Source of the DNA: Prauserella alba
Lineage (GTDB): Bacteria > Actinomycetota > Actinomycetes > Mycobacteriales > Pseudonocardiaceae
Length of the DNA stretch: 64,000 nt
Direction: 5' to 3'
NCBI RefSeq assembly: GCF_024171735.1
Contig: NZ_JAMTCH010000007.1
Location: 248,001-312,000 of the forward strand
A program made the translations under genes and the position numbers. A model generated the notes under the pieces. It did no database searches, was not told where the DNA came from, and worked only from the letters and a program-made list of their open reading frames with translations. This document shows positions 8,425-18,132 of the stretch, one piece after another. How positions within the stretch are numbered: the stretch's first letter is position 1; each line of letters begins with the position of its first letter.

Positions 8425-9170
8425 GACGCCGACCTCCAGTTCCTGGCGAGTGTGGGTAGTGCCTGCTGGGAGTTCTCGATGGCGAAGCCGACGAGTTCGG
8501 GGCGGTAGCGGTCGTCGGAGTACTCCACCGGCGTTCCGTCCACGCCGGTGGCCCTGCGCTGTTCCCGGAGGAGCGGCGCACCCGGTGCGACGCCGAGCAG
8601 TTCGCCGTCCGTCCCGTCGGCTGCCACGGCGTCGACGAGATGCCGCGCGAGGCTCATGTCGACGCCCTGGCCGCCGAGGAACGCGTAGATCGAACCGGAA
8701 TCACAGTCGTGGTCGAACAGCAACCGGCCGACGGGTTCCACGAACGTCGTGCGTTCGAGCATGGTCGGGGTGCCGTCGATGAGCCGCAGTCGCACCAGCT
8801 GCACGACCGGCTCCCCCTCGTCGAGCAGGAGTTCGTCGGCGATCTCCGCACTCGCGGGCCTGCGTGCGATCTCGAGTGTGCGCTGGCCCGGCGTTCGGCC
8901 CAGTCCGTGCACCCAGCTGGAGAACGAGAGGAACGTTTCGAACGGCTGACTCAACACCTGGCGGCGGACGACGGGCGGCTTGCCCCGGCCCCCGCCGATC
9001 ATGCCCTCCGTCCGCAGGGTCGCGAGCGCCTGCCGGACCGGTCCGCGCGAGGCGTCCCACTGCGTGCACAACTGCGATTCGGACGGCACCGGGGCGCCCA
9101 CCGGCAGCTCGCCGGAGGAGATCAGGCGGCGCAGGTCGGCGGCGATCTGCTCGTGCAAGGGCGTCTCCAT
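8421..9170 (-). CDS. GntR-family regulator (HutC/UTRA type)
   Basis: A 249-residue repressor-type protein. A winged helix-turn-helix occupies about 1-70 (PLHEQIAADLRRLI, then SESQLCTQW and SRGPVRQALATLRTEG), followed by a UTRA effector domain (about 90-240). It opens METPLHEQ at the ATG ending at 9170. It is divergent from the FAD oxidoreductase at 9279 and overlaps the phosphonatase-like gene downstream. It most likely controls both arms of the phosphonate cassette from the shared 108-bp intergenic region, with a phosphonate or catabolite as effector. Confidence 0.9.
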   Translation of the reverse strand: METPLHEQIAADLRRLISSGELPVGAPVPSESQLCTQWDASRGPVRQALATLRTEGMIGGGRGKPPVVRRQVLSQPFETFLSFSSWVHGLGRTPGQRTLEIARRPASAEIADELLLDEGEPVVQLVRLRLIDGTPTMLERTTFVEPVGRLLFDHDCDSGSIYAFLGGQGVDMSLARHLVDAVAADGTDGELLGVAPGAPLLREQRRATGVDGTPVEYSDDRYRPELVGFAIENSQQALPTLARNWRSAS

Positions 9171-9278
9171 GGTGATGACTATACATGTCGAGGCGCTCGT
9201 TAACTGCTGATGAACAGGGCAAATACAGACATGCTCGCCAGTTGACGCGATCACGGCTACTCCAACAGGTTCCTTGTC
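9171..9278. promoter_or_regulatory. Divergent control region of the phosphonate cassette
   Basis: This 108-bp gap separates the GntR gene from the FAD oxidoreductase. It is AT-richer than its surroundings. The hexamer ACATGT with flanking TAT (9180-9187) and the element ACAGACATG (9225-9233) share GACATG in opposite orientations, a possible operator pair. No confident -35/-10 pair was identified. Confidence 0.35.
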
Positions 9279-10397
9279 ATGACAAGTTGTGCGGAGCTCG
9301 GCACGGCCGACGTCGTCGTGATCGGTGCGGGCATCGTCGGGCTCGCCCACGCGTACGAAGCCACCGAGCGAGGCCTGTCGGTGGCCGTCGTCGAACGGGA
9401 CGAACGTGCGACCGGCGCTTCGGTCCGCAACTTCGGGCACGGGTGCATCACCGCGCAGGACGGGCAGGCACTCGACTACGCGCTCGTCGCCCGTGACACG
9501 TGGCTGCGGCTGGCGAAGGAGGCAGGATTCCACGTCGGCGAAGCGGGCACGGTCGTCGTCGCCAGGGCCGCCGACGAGCTGGCGCTGCTCGGCGAGCTCG
9601 CCGAGCTCAGACACGGCCAGGTCGAACTTCTCGGCGAGCGCGCCGTGCTGGAACGCGTCCCCGTGGCCGAGGCGATCGGTGGCGCGCACTTCCCGCTCGA
9701 CCTGCGCGTCGACCCGCGCGAAGCCGTCCACGCCATCGCTGCGGCGCTCGCCGACCGGGGGGTGACCTTCCACTGGTCCACGACCGCCCACACGATCGGA
9801 ACCGGCGAGGTCGGCACCAGCAGGGGCGTGCTGCGTGCCCGCCGCGTCGTCGTCGCGGTCGGCCACGACGTCGACCGGCATTTCCCCGGACTGGCCGAGG
9901 AACGTGCCGTCCAACGGTGTTCGCTGCACATGCTGCGGGTGGCCGAGCCGCACGGCCGTGACATCGACAGCGCTGTGCTGACCGGCTTCTCGATGCTGCG
10001 CTACGCGGCCTTCGCCGCGTGCCCGAGCCGTGCCGCGGTGCGTGCCCGCCTCGAACGCGATCACCCCCGCCTCGTCGAAGCGGGACTGAACCTGATGTTC
10101 ACCCAGCTTCCCGGCGGCGATCTGACGATCGGCGACACGCACGCCTACCAGGCCACGTTGTCGCCGTACCGCGCGGAGAACCTCGACGAGCTCGTGCTCG
10201 ACGAGACCGCGCGACTGCTCGGTGCGCGGTCGCTGGCCGTGCGCGAACGGTGGACCGGTGTGTACGCGTCCGCACCCGATCCGTTCCTGGTCGAGACCCC
10301 CTGCGACGGCGTCCGCGTCGTCGCTGTCACCTCCGGCATCGGCATGACCACGGCTTTCGGGCTCGCTCCGGCCGTGTTCGACGACCTGCTCACCTGA
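9279..10397 (+). CDS. FAD-dependent oxidoreductase, phosphonate-linked (TIGR03364-like)
   Basis: A 372-residue DAO-type flavoenzyme. The dinucleotide-binding motif is VIGAGIVG (14-21), followed by the acidic end of the second strand (VVERD) and RNFGHGC at about 50. This pattern fits the FAD oxidoreductases found beside phosphonatase-like hydrolases and phnDCE, some of which oxidise N-methylated or amino phosphonates to the aldehyde. The inferred role is to make the phosphono-aldehyde cut by the HAD enzyme encoded at 7714. It is the first gene of the rightward arm, 40 bp before phnD. Confidence 0.85.
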   Translation: MTSCAELGTADVVVIGAGIVGLAHAYEATERGLSVAVVERDERATGASVRNFGHGCITAQDGQALDYALVARDTWLRLAKEAGFHVGEAGTVVVARAADELALLGELAELRHGQVELLGERAVLERVPVAEAIGGAHFPLDLRVDPREAVHAIAAALADRGVTFHWSTTAHTIGTGEVGTSRGVLRARRVVVAVGHDVDRHFPGLAEERAVQRCSLHMLRVAEPHGRDIDSAVLTGFSMLRYAAFAACPSRAAVRARLERDHPRLVEAGLNLMFTQLPGGDLTIGDTHAYQATLSPYRAENLDELVLDETARLLGARSLAVRERWTGVYASAPDPFLVETPCDGVRVVAVTSGIGMTTAFGLAPAVFDDLLT

Positions 10398-10437
10398 CGA
10401 CCCGTTCCTCCCCCACCCCGTCCCAGGAGAACCCACC

Positions 10438-11349
10438 ATGCATTCCCCGTTGAATCGGTTCGCCATGTTCGCGGCGGCCGCGACCTTCGTCCTCACGACG
10501 ACCGCGGCGTGCGGCACTGCTCAGGACGGCGCAGGCGGCGCCTGTCCGGACGGTGGGGTGCGCTTCGGCATCGAACCCTACGAGGACCCGGCGAAACTCA
10601 CGCCCGCCTACCGGGTCCTCGCCGACGCCCTGCAGCGGAAACTGGACTGCAACGTCGAGCTGAAGGTCGTCGACGACTACTCCGGCGAGGTGCTCGCGAT
10701 GCGTAACGAGCAGCTCGAACTCGCCCAGTTCGGCCCGCTCGGGTACGTGTTCGCCAGCCGCAAGGCCGATGCGGAGCCGCTCGTCTCGTTCGCCGACGCC
10801 GAGGGCAGGCTGACGACCTACACCGGCGGCATCTGGGTTCCGAAAGATTCGGATATTCAGGACATCGAGGACCTGCGAGGGCGCACCCTCGCCCTCGGTG
10901 CGGTCGGTTCGACGTCCGGCGATGCACTGCCGCGCTACGCGCTGCGGGAAGCCGGACTCGCCGAGCGGAACGTCCGGATCGACTACGCAGGCGGCCACCC
11001 GGAGGCGCTGCTCGCGCTGACCAACGGCAAGGTCGACGCGGCCGAGATCAACAGTCAGCAGCTGGCGGCGGCGAAGGCCGAGGGGACCTTCGACGAATCC
11101 CGATACCGGCGGATCTGGGAGTCCGACCCGATCCCGAACGATCCGATCACGGTGCGGGGCAGCCTTGCGCCGGAGTTCAAGAACCGGGTCAAGGAAGCGC
11201 TGCTCGACCTCGCCCCGGCCGATGTCGAGAAGGTCGGTCAGTACCTCGACGTCGACCCGCCGGGTCCGCTCGTCGAGGTCGACGAGAAGACCTACCGGCC
11301 GTTGTTCCGGCTCGCCGACACCCTCGGGCTGAGTGAAGACGATGCCTGA
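10438..11349 (+). CDS. phnD: Phosphonate ABC transporter, substrate-binding lipoprotein
   Basis: A 303-residue periplasmic-type binding protein of the PhnD family. The first 24 residues are a signal peptide ending in the lipobox TAAC, with Cys25 as the lipidation site, so it is tethered outside the membrane. GIEPYEDPAKLTPAYRVLADAL (about 42-63, split here as GIEPYEDP and LTPAYRVLADAL) is typical of the phosphate/phosphite/phosphonate group. AGGAGAA-type ribosome-binding sequence precedes the ATG. It overlaps phnC by 8 bp and heads a three-gene transporter. Confidence 0.92.
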   Translation: MHSPLNRFAMFAAAATFVLTTTAACGTAQDGAGGACPDGGVRFGIEPYEDPAKLTPAYRVLADALQRKLDCNVELKVVDDYSGEVLAMRNEQLELAQFGPLGYVFASRKADAEPLVSFADAEGRLTTYTGGIWVPKDSDIQDIEDLRGRTLALGAVGSTSGDALPRYALREAGLAERNVRIDYAGGHPEALLALTNGKVDAAEINSQQLAAAKAEGTFDESRYRRIWESDPIPNDPITVRGSLAPEFKNRVKEALLDLAPADVEKVGQYLDVDPPGPLVEVDEKTYRPLFRLADTLGLSEDDA

Positions 11350-12055
11350 CGTGCCGGCGCTGCGGATCAGCGAGCTGAGCAAGTCGTTCGGCGAGCACCG
11401 GGTGCTCGACGGCATCGACCTCGACGTGCGGGCGGGCGAGTTCGTCGCCGTGCTCGGTGCGAACGGATGCGGGAAGTCGACGGCCCTGCGCTGCGTGGTC
11501 GGGCTGGAACGGCCGGATGCCGGGGAGATCACCGTCGACGGCCGTCCCGCCATGGTCTTCCAGCGGATCCACCTGGTGAACCGCAGGAGCGCGCTCGACA
11601 ACGTGTGCGCGGGCGCGCTCGGGCGGCTTCCGCCCAGCAGGTCGCTCTCGCCCCGGCTGTTTCCCCGCGAACTGCGGGAGGAAGCCATGTGGTGCCTGGA
11701 ACGTGTCGGCATGGCCGATCAGGCCGGCCTGCGGGCCGGCAGGCTGTCCGGTGGGCAGCAGCAGCGGGTGGCGATCGCGCGCGCCCTGTGTCAGCGGACG
11801 AACGTTCTCCTCGCCGACGAGCCGGTGTCGGCTCTGGATCCGAGCGCGGCCGTGCGGATCAGTGAGCTGCTCGCCGGTCTCGCCGGCGAGGGGCTCGCGG
11901 TCGTGGCCGTGCTGCACCAGCCACAACTGGCCGTCCGGTGCGCCGACCGCATCGTGGGGCTCAGCGGTGGCCGGGTGACCGTCGACGCGCCGACCGGAGC
12001 GGTGTCGCCGGAGGAACTCGACGCGCTCTACGTGCCGGATCGGGTGGTCGTGTGA
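11342..12055 (+). CDS. phnC: Phosphonate ABC transporter, ATP-binding protein
   Basis: A 237-residue ATPase that powers the PhnDE importer. Walker A is GANGCGKST (39-47), the signature is LSGGQQQR (135-142) and Walker B is VLLADEP (155-161). It is shorter at the C-terminus than some PhnC proteins but complete. The ATG at 11342 lies inside the phnD stop; an in-frame GTG at 11333 is an alternative. Its stop overlaps the phnE GTG (12052-12055), which argues for strict co-translation. Confidence 0.92.
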   Translation: MPDVPALRISELSKSFGEHRVLDGIDLDVRAGEFVAVLGANGCGKSTALRCVVGLERPDAGEITVDGRPAMVFQRIHLVNRRSALDNVCAGALGRLPPSRSLSPRLFPRELREEAMWCLERVGMADQAGLRAGRLSGGQQQRVAIARALCQRTNVLLADEPVSALDPSAAVRISELLAGLAGEGLAVVAVLHQPQLAVRCADRIVGLSGGRVTVDAPTGAVSPEELDALYVPDRVVV

Positions 12056-12873
12056 CCACCGCAGCCCCCGAACGCCGCGGCACGAGTGAACCACCTCGCA
12101 GGCCGTGGCCGTCCGCGATCACCCTCGGCATCGCCGCGGTCGTCGTCGCCCTCCACGTCGTCGCGTGGAACGCCACCGGGTTCTCGCCCGCCGCCCTCGT
12201 GGCGGGCTGGGAGGGCATCGCCGACTTCTTCGCCGAGGCGCTGCCGCCGGACCTGACGTGGGACGACGTCGTGCGGCCCAGCATCGACGCCGCCGTCGTG
12301 ACCCTCGGGATCGGTTTGCTCGGCACCACGCTGTCGGTGCCGTTCGCGCTGGTGCTCGCGCTGCTCGCGGCACGCGCCACGACCCGCGGTTCGGTCACCT
12401 ATCAGCTGGCGCGCGGGGTGCTGTCGTTCCTGCGGGCGGTCCCCGACATCGTGTTCGCGCTGGTGTTCATCACGGCCGTCGGCCTCGGTCCGTTCGCCGG
12501 GGTGCTCGCGCTGGTGTTCCACAACACGGGGGTGATGGGCAAGCTGTGGGCCGAGGCGATGGAGGAGACGGAGCTCGGACCGCGGGACGCACTCAGGGTG
12601 GCGGGTGCGAGCAGGGCGCAGCAGGCCGTGCACGCGGTCCTGCCTGCGACGCTGCCGCAGCTGGTCGGCCTCCTGCTGTACCGGTTCGACGTGAACGTAC
12701 GGTCCTCGCTCGTGCTCGGCCTCGTCGGCGCGGGTGGGATCGGGTTCTTGATCAACCAGTCGATCAAGCTGTTCAGGTTCGACGAGATGGTCACGCACCT
12801 GCTCGTCGTGCTGGTCCTGGTGATCGCGGTCGACCAGTTGTCGGCTCTGATCCGCAGGCGGCTCGGCGTGTGA
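12052..12873 (+). CDS. phnE: Phosphonate ABC transporter, permease
   Basis: A 273-residue inner-membrane permease with about six hydrophobic segments. The EAA-type cytoplasmic loop that contacts PhnC is visible as [20 protein letters not shown] (about 163-182). The GTG start at 12052 overlaps the phnC stop. A single permease gene is present, unlike the two found in some phn operons. It is the last gene of the cassette before purL. Confidence 0.92.
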   Translation: MTTAAPERRGTSEPPRRPWPSAITLGIAAVVVALHVVAWNATGFSPAALVAGWEGIADFFAEALPPDLTWDDVVRPSIDAAVVTLGIGLLGTTLSVPFALVLALLAARATTRGSVTYQLARGVLSFLRAVPDIVFALVFITAVGLGPFAGVLALVFHNTGVMGKLWAEAMEETELGPRDALRVAGASRAQQAVHAVLPATLPQLVGLLLYRFDVNVRSSLVLGLVGAGGIGFLINQSIKLFRFDEMVTHLLVVLVLVIAVDQLSALIRRRLGV

Positions 12874-12896
12874 CGACGGCCGCCCGGTGGTGGGAG

Positions 12897-12909
12897 GGCC
12901 CGAAGGGCC
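12897..12909 (+). terminator. Short GC hairpin after phnE
   Basis: GGCCC-GAA-GGGCC lies 23 bp after the phnE stop. It is a tight 5-bp stem without a T-tract. It could end the phn transcript before purL, but a stem this short is common by chance in such GC-rich DNA. Confidence 0.3.
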
Positions 12910-13057
12910 GTGCGCCCGGTATGCGCGCCGTCAGGGCCGCCGTCGGCTCCCTCCGGCGCCGGCAGCGACCCTGACCTGCACCGATGATCGGCCCGGCGCC
13001 GGTCGGCAGGACCGGACCGGCCCGCCGGTGCGCCGCACGCCCACGTACCCTGGGGCC

Positions 13058-15349
13058 GTGGCCACTGATACGACCCTGATCGACACCACCGCCCACGCCG
13101 CGGAGACGCCGGACACCGCGCAGCCGTACGCCGAGCTGGGCCTCGCCGACGACGAGTACCAGCGCATCCGCGAGATTCTCGGCCGGAGGCCCACGGAAGC
13201 CGAGCTGGCGATGTACTCGGTGATGTGGAGCGAACACTGCTCGTACAAGTCGTCGAAGAAGCACCTCGGCTACTTCGGCGACACCACCACGGCCGAGATG
13301 CGCGAGAAGATGCTCGCCGGCATCGGCGAGAACGCGGGTGTCGTCGACGTCGGTGACGGCTGGGCGGTCACCTTCAAGGTCGAGAGCCACAACCACCCGT
13401 CCTATGTGGAGCCGTATCAGGGTGCGGCGACCGGTGTCGGCGGCATCGTGCGGGACATTCTCGCGATGGGCGCGCGTCCGCTCGCCGTGGCCGATCCGCT
13501 GCGGTTCGGGCCGGCCGACGCCGAGGACACCCGTCGCGTGCTGCCGGGCGTGGTCGCGGGTGTCGCCGGTTACGGCAACTGCCTCGGCCTGCCGAACGTC
13601 GGCGGCGAGGTCGTGTTCGACCAGACGTACGCGGGGAACCCGCTGGTCAACGCGATGTGTGTCGGCGCGATGCGGGCCGAGGACCTGCACCTGGCACACG
13701 CGTCCGGCGCCGGCAACAAGATCATCCTGTTCGGTGCGCGCACGGGCCTCGACGGCATCGGCGGCGTGTCCGTGCTGGCGAGCGCCACGTTCGACGGTGA
13801 CGAGAGCGCGGGCGGCCGGAAGAAGTTGCCGAGCGTGCAGGTGGGCGACCCGTTCACCGAGAAGGTGCTCATCGAGTGCTGTCTCGAACTGTTCGCGAAG
13901 GACGTCGTCGTCGGCATTCAGGACCTCGGCGGCGCCGGCCTCTCGTGCGCCACGTCCGAGCTCGCCGCGGCCGGTGACGGCGGCATGTACATCGACCTGG
14001 ACCGGGTTCCGCTGCGCGCCACCGGGATGACGGCCGCGGAGATCCTGTCGAGCGAATCGCAGGAACGCATGTGCGCCGTCGTCGCTCCGTCCGATGTGGA
14101 CGCGTTCATGGAGATCTGCCGCAAGTGGGACGTCATCGCCACGGAGATCGGCGAGGTCACCGACGGCGAGAACCTGGTGATCAGCTCGCACGGCGAGACC
14201 GTCGTGGACGTGCCGCCGCGGACCGTCGCCCACCAGGGCCCCGTCTACGACCGCCCTTACGCGCGTCCCGTGTCGCAGGACGACATCCAGTCGTCGACGC
14301 CGGACTCGTTGTCCCGTCCGTCCACTCCGGACCAGTTGCGGGAAACGCTGCTGCGGCTGATCTCCTCGCCGGACCTCGCATCGCGTGAATGGGTCACCCA
14401 GCAGTACGACCGCTACGTGCGCGGCAACACCGTGCTCGCCCAGCCCGCGGACTCCGGCATGATCCGCGTCGACGAGTCCACGTCGCGGGGCGTTTCGGTG
14501 TCGACCGACTGCAACAGCCGCTACGTCTACCTCGACCCCTACCGAGGTGCTCAGCTGGCGCTGGCTGAGGCGTATCGCAACGTCGCCGCCGGTGGCGCGC
14601 AGCCGCTCGCCGTGACGAACTGCCTGAACTTCGGCTCCCCGGAGGACCCGGGCGTGATGTGGCAGTTCGAGCGCGCCGTGCACGGCCTTGCCGACGGGTG
14701 CGCCGAACTGGGCGTGCCCGTGACGGGCGGCAACGTCAGCTTCTACAACCAGACCGGCGACACCGCGATCCTGCCGACGCCGGTCGTCGGCGTGCTCGGC
14801 GTGATCGACGACGTCCGGCGGCGCATCCCCACGGGCATCGGCAACGAACCCGGCGAATCGCTGCTGCTGCTCGGTGACACGCGGGACGAGTTCGGCGGTT
14901 CGGTCTGGGCGCACGTCGTCCACGGTCACCTGGGTGGACTGCCGCCCGAGGTGGACCTGGAGCGCGAGCGGCTGCTTGCGGAGATCCTCGTCGCGGGTTC
15001 GCGCGACGGCATGATCTCGGCCGCACACGATCTGTCGGACGGCGGGCTCGCGCAGGCGATCGTCGAGATGGCGCTGGTCGGGCAGTGCGGCGCTCGTCTC
15101 CTGCTCGACCCCGACGCCGATCCGTTCGTCCAGCTGTTCTCCGAGTCCGCGGGCCGTGCACTGGTCGCAGTCCCGCGGACCGAGGAGCTGCGCTTCACCG
15201 AGATGTGCAGCGCGCGCGGCCTGCCGTGGCGCAAGTGCGGTGTCGCCGACGAGCAGTCGGACAGGCTGGAGATCCAGGACATCGCCACCGTCGGGCTCGA
15301 CGAGCTGCGCGAGGCCTGGGAAGGAACGCTGCCGAAGCTGTTCGCCTGA
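13058..15349 (+). CDS. purL: Phosphoribosylformylglycinamidine synthase subunit PurL
   Basis: A 763-residue small-type PurL, the ATP-dependent ligase that works with PurS and PurQ encoded at 3.2-4.1 kb. The catalytic-region His lies in [14 protein letters not shown] (about 56-69). The two repeated AIRS-like halves are evident, with the VESHNHPS and GVGGIVRDI motifs in the first and [11 protein letters not shown] in the second. The GTG at 13058 gives the family N-terminus; the open frame continues to 12887 without homology. It is convergent with the TetR gene, with an 10-bp gap. Separation from purSQ by 9 kb is unusual. Confidence 0.96.
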   Translation: MATDTTLIDTTAHAAETPDTAQPYAELGLADDEYQRIREILGRRPTEAELAMYSVMWSEHCSYKSSKKHLGYFGDTTTAEMREKMLAGIGENAGVVDVGDGWAVTFKVESHNHPSYVEPYQGAATGVGGIVRDILAMGARPLAVADPLRFGPADAEDTRRVLPGVVAGVAGYGNCLGLPNVGGEVVFDQTYAGNPLVNAMCVGAMRAEDLHLAHASGAGNKIILFGARTGLDGIGGVSVLASATFDGDESAGGRKKLPSVQVGDPFTEKVLIECCLELFAKDVVVGIQDLGGAGLSCATSELAAAGDGGMYIDLDRVPLRATGMTAAEILSSESQERMCAVVAPSDVDAFMEICRKWDVIATEIGEVTDGENLVISSHGETVVDVPPRTVAHQGPVYDRPYARPVSQDDIQSSTPDSLSRPSTPDQLRETLLRLISSPDLASREWVTQQYDRYVRGNTVLAQPADSGMIRVDESTSRGVSVSTDCNSRYVYLDPYRGAQLALAEAYRNVAAGGAQPLAVTNCLNFGSPEDPGVMWQFERAVHGLADGCAELGVPVTGGNVSFYNQTGDTAILPTPVVGVLGVIDDVRRRIPTGIGNEPGESLLLLGDTRDEFGGSVWAHVVHGHLGGLPPEVDLERERLLAEILVAGSRDGMISAAHDLSDGGLAQAIVEMALVGQCGARLLLDPDADPFVQLFSESAGRALVAVPRTEELRFTEMCSARGLPWRKCGVADEQSDRLEIQDIATVGLDELREAWEGTLPKLFA

Positions 15350-15359
15350 GCACTCGGGG

Positions 15360-16070
15360 TCAGGCTCCGGACGCCGGCCCGCGATGCGCGGTCGCCGGCT
15401 CCTGGCCGGGTGCCGCGATGCCTCCGATGAGGACGTCGACGACCTGCCGCGCCAGGTCCTGTATGTCGTCATCGGACTGGCCGTCGATCCGGCGGTACCA
15501 CATGTCGACGGCGTTGAGACTGCTCAGCAGCGTGCGCGTGGCGAGAGCCGCGTCGACCTCACGGATCGAGCCGTCCTCGATGCCCGTGGCCAGCACGCGG
15601 TGGAAGAGCCGCTCGTAGTCCGTCCTGAGATCGTTCAACGCCGCCAGCGCGTCGCGCTGGCGGATCTTCAGTTCGGTTGATTCCTTCGCGCGCACGCCCT
15701 GGTGGACGACATTGTGGTAGGCGATGTCCCGCATCAGGTTGAGCACGTGGGCCTGTGACATCGCCACGAGCCGGTCCCGTCCGCTGCCGTCGCCACAAGC
15801 GTGCGACTCGACGTGTTCGCGAACGCGGCGCATGCCTTCTTCGTACACCGCGAGGAACACGTCGAACTTCGAGCGGAAGTGGTAGTAGATCAAGCCTTTG
15901 GTCGCGCCCACGTCGTCGGCGATGTCGTCGATCGTGGTGCTGCCGAATCCGCGGCGCATGAATGCCTCGGCGGCGGCGTCGAGGATGCGTCCCTTCACGC
16001 CGTTGTCGGTTACGCCACCGTCCTTGGCGCCACCCTCCACCTCGGAACCCGCAGTCAACGAATCCTCCAT
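15360..16070 (-). CDS. TetR-family regulator of the adjacent SDR/ligase operon
   Basis: A 236-residue TetR/AcrR regulator. The helix-turn-helix spans about 28-72, with AAEAFMRRGFGSTTIDDIAD and GLIYYHFRSK. The first ~20 residues are polar and may not all be translated; GTG codons inside offer alternative starts. It is divergent from the SDR operon at 16202, and the intergenic region carries an AATAC/GTATT inverted repeat. By its neighbourhood it probably responds to an acyl-CoA or the carboxylic acid taken up by the operon. Confidence 0.9.
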   Translation of the reverse strand: MEDSLTAGSEVEGGAKDGGVTDNGVKGRILDAAAEAFMRRGFGSTTIDDIADDVGATKGLIYYHFRSKFDVFLAVYEEGMRRVREHVESHACGDGSGRDRLVAMSQAHVLNLMRDIAYHNVVHQGVRAKESTELKIRQRDALAALNDLRTDYERLFHRVLATGIEDGSIREVDAALATRTLLSSLNAVDMWYRRIDGQSDDDIQDLARQVVDVLIGGIAAPGQEPATAHRGPASGA

Positions 16071-16163
16071 CGCTCGTCAGTAGTTGCACATCATCCCACC
16101 GCGTCATCGCGGCCGGCCGTGGATGGCTCCGCCGGTGTTGACGCGACGTGTCCTGCACCACAT

Positions 16164-16179
16164 AATACGCGGTAGTATT
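16164..16179. promoter_or_regulatory. Candidate TetR operator
   Basis: AATAC at 16164-16168 and GTATT at 16175-16179 form an inverted repeat with six bases between, in an AT-rich patch 94 bp upstream of the TetR start and 22 bp upstream of the SDR start. Its position is right for a shared operator. The arms are short, so the assignment rests mostly on location. Confidence 0.45.
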
Positions 16180-16201
16180 CCTGGTGAAAGGGTTATTGGC
16201 C

Positions 16202-17128
16202 GTGAGTTTCAGCTTTTCCGACAAGGTCGCCATCGTGACCGGGGCCGGCGGTGGTCTCGGCAGGGCGCATGCGCTGGCCCTCGCCGAACGCGGTGCCAGG
16301 ATCCTGGTCAACGACGTCGGCGGGTCCGTCTCGGGCGCAGGGAACGACGAGAGTGCGGCCGCGGAGGTGGTCGTCGAGGTGGAGCGCCGTGGTGGTGAGG
16401 CCATGGTCAGCCGAGCCGATGTCACCGACGTACGCGACGTCGAGGGCATGGTCGCCCAGGCGATCCAGCGGTGGGGCCGCGTCGACATTCTGATCAACAA
16501 CGCGGGAATCCTCAGGGACAGGTCGTTCGCCAAAATGGACGCCGACGAGTTCCGCCACGTGCTCGAGGTGCACCTGATGGGCTCGGTGCACTGCACGAAA
16601 GCCGTCTGGCCGCACATGGTGCAGCAGGGATTCGGGCGGGTGCTGATGACGACGTCCGGCTCCGGGATATACGGCAACTTCGGCCAGGCCAACTACGGTG
16701 CGGCCAAGTCCGGCGTCGTCGGGCTCATGAACGTGCTCGCGATCGAAGGTGCACGCAACGGAATCCACGTCAACACTCTCGCGCCGACCGCCGCGACCCG
16801 GATGACCGAGGAACTCATCGACCCCGGTGCGCTGGACGTCCTCACTCCGGAGTCGATTGCTCCGGGTGCACTGTTCCTCGTCTCCGATGCCGCGCCGAAC
16901 AAGACCGTCCTCGCGGCCGGTGCCGGTGTGTTCGCGGTGGCGCGCATGGAGGAGTCCGCGGGCGTGTACCTGCCCGAGGACGTGCGCGAGCCGGAGACCA
17001 TCGCCGACCGTTGGGCCGAGATCAGCGACATGTCCGCATCCGTCGTGACCGAGTCCGCGTTCGGGCAGACGGCCCGCTATGTCGAACTCGCGGGCACCCA
17101 CGATGAGCCGGCAGGAGCGTCGCAATGA
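16202..17128 (+). CDS. SDR-family (3R)-hydroxyacyl-CoA dehydrogenase-like oxidoreductase
   Basis: A 308-residue classical short-chain dehydrogenase. TGAGGGLG (13-20) binds the nicotinamide cofactor, NNAG is at 99-102, and Ser152, Tyr165 and Lys169 form the catalytic set. The long insert NDVGGSVSGAGNDESAA after the second strand is typical of the dehydrogenase domain of peroxisomal multifunctional enzyme type 2 and its actinobacterial relatives, which oxidise 3-hydroxyacyl-CoA thioesters. The GTG at 16202 is preferred over 16184 because AAAGGG sits nine bases before it. It overlaps the next SDR by ATGA. Confidence 0.88.
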   Translation: MSFSFSDKVAIVTGAGGGLGRAHALALAERGARILVNDVGGSVSGAGNDESAAAEVVVEVERRGGEAMVSRADVTDVRDVEGMVAQAIQRWGRVDILINNAGILRDRSFAKMDADEFRHVLEVHLMGSVHCTKAVWPHMVQQGFGRVLMTTSGSGIYGNFGQANYGAAKSGVVGLMNVLAIEGARNGIHVNTLAPTAATRMTEELIDPGALDVLTPESIAPGALFLVSDAAPNKTVLAAGAGVFAVARMEESAGVYLPEDVREPETIADRWAEISDMSASVVTESAFGQTARYVELAGTHDEPAGASQ

Positions 17129-18015
17129 CGAACCACGCAGCGTCGAACAGCCCGGCGCCGAATCACGCAGCATCGAACGGCCCGGCCGCCGGCGCCGAGG
17201 AGGCCAACGCCGCCTCGGCGAGTGGTGAAACGATGAATCCTGCGGCGCTGTTCGACGTCTCCGGCAAGACGGTGGTGGTCACCGGGGGTTCACGGGGAAT
17301 CGGGCTGATGATCGCCAGGGGATTCGTCCGATCCGGCGCCACGGTCGTCATTTCGTCCCGAAAGGCCGACGCATGCCGGCAGGTGGCCGAGGAGCTCTCC
17401 GCGTTCGGAACGTGTGTCGCCCACCCCGCGGATCTGTCCACACAGGACGGAATCGCTGACCTGGCGGAACGGGTGCGCCGACTCTCCCCGCGCATCGACG
17501 TACTGGTCAACAACGCGGGCGCGACGTGGGGAGCGCCGCTCGACGAGTTCCCCGAGAGCGCGTTCGACAAGGTCTTCGACGTCAACGTGAAGGCGGTGTT
17601 CGCGCTGACCCAGCACCTGCTGCCGGAACTGCGTGCCGCCTCCCGCGACGGCGACCCCGCACGCGTGATCAACATCGGTTCGGTCGACGGCATCACGGTG
17701 TCGGCCTCGGACAACTTCTCGTACGGTGCCAGCAAAGCTGCCGTGCACATGCTCACGCGCAAGCTCGCCGCGGCCACGGCAGCCGAGGGCATCACCGTCA
17801 ACGCCATCGCTCCCGGGCCGTTCCCCAGCAAGATGATGGCCTACGCACTCGACGATCCGGAGCTACGTGCCGAGGTGCTCGACCGCATCCCTCTCGGCCG
17901 TCCGGGAAGTCCGGAGGACGCCGCGGGGACCGCGATCTTCCTCGCCTCCCGCGCCGGCGCCTATCTGACCGGAGCCGTCATTCCGGTGGACGGCGGACTG
18001 ACCGGCGCCCGCTGA
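17125..18015 (+). CDS. SDR-family oxidoreductase with a low-complexity N-terminus
   Basis: A 296-residue short-chain dehydrogenase. The core begins near 42: TGGSRGIG (53-60), NNAG (129-132), Ser186, Tyr200 and Lys204. It resembles RhlG/FabG-type 3-oxoacyl reductases. The first ~38 residues contain a duplicated NHAASN-x-PA and are Ala/Asn-rich, outside the fold. An internal ATG at 17233 (MNPAALF) would give the normal family start, but the ATG at 17125 forms an ATGA overlap with the previous gene. The true start is therefore open. Confidence 0.87.
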   Translation: MTNHAASNSPAPNHAASNGPAAGAEEANAASASGETMNPAALFDVSGKTVVVTGGSRGIGLMIARGFVRSGATVVISSRKADACRQVAEELSAFGTCVAHPADLSTQDGIADLAERVRRLSPRIDVLVNNAGATWGAPLDEFPESAFDKVFDVNVKAVFALTQHLLPELRAASRDGDPARVINIGSVDGITVSASDNFSYGASKAAVHMLTRKLAAATAAEGITVNAIAPGPFPSKMMAYALDDPELRAEVLDRIPLGRPGSPEDAAGTAIFLASRAGAYLTGAVIPVDGGLTGAR

Positions 18016-18132
18016 CCACCGCCGGCCGAACCACGTAACCGCCGGCGGCAACCACCGGAGCCGCCGCCACTCCGATCACCGTCCCCTTCTCACGTCCCGG
18101 TCCCAACCATCTTCAGCGCGGAGGATTGTTGA

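Noticed and set aside
12791-15472. An 893-codon minus-strand frame opposite purL
   Set aside because: It is the high-GC antisense shadow of purL, with Arg/Gly/His/Asp-rich composition and no domain. Similar long shadows lie opposite the aldehyde dehydrogenase, purF and purM.
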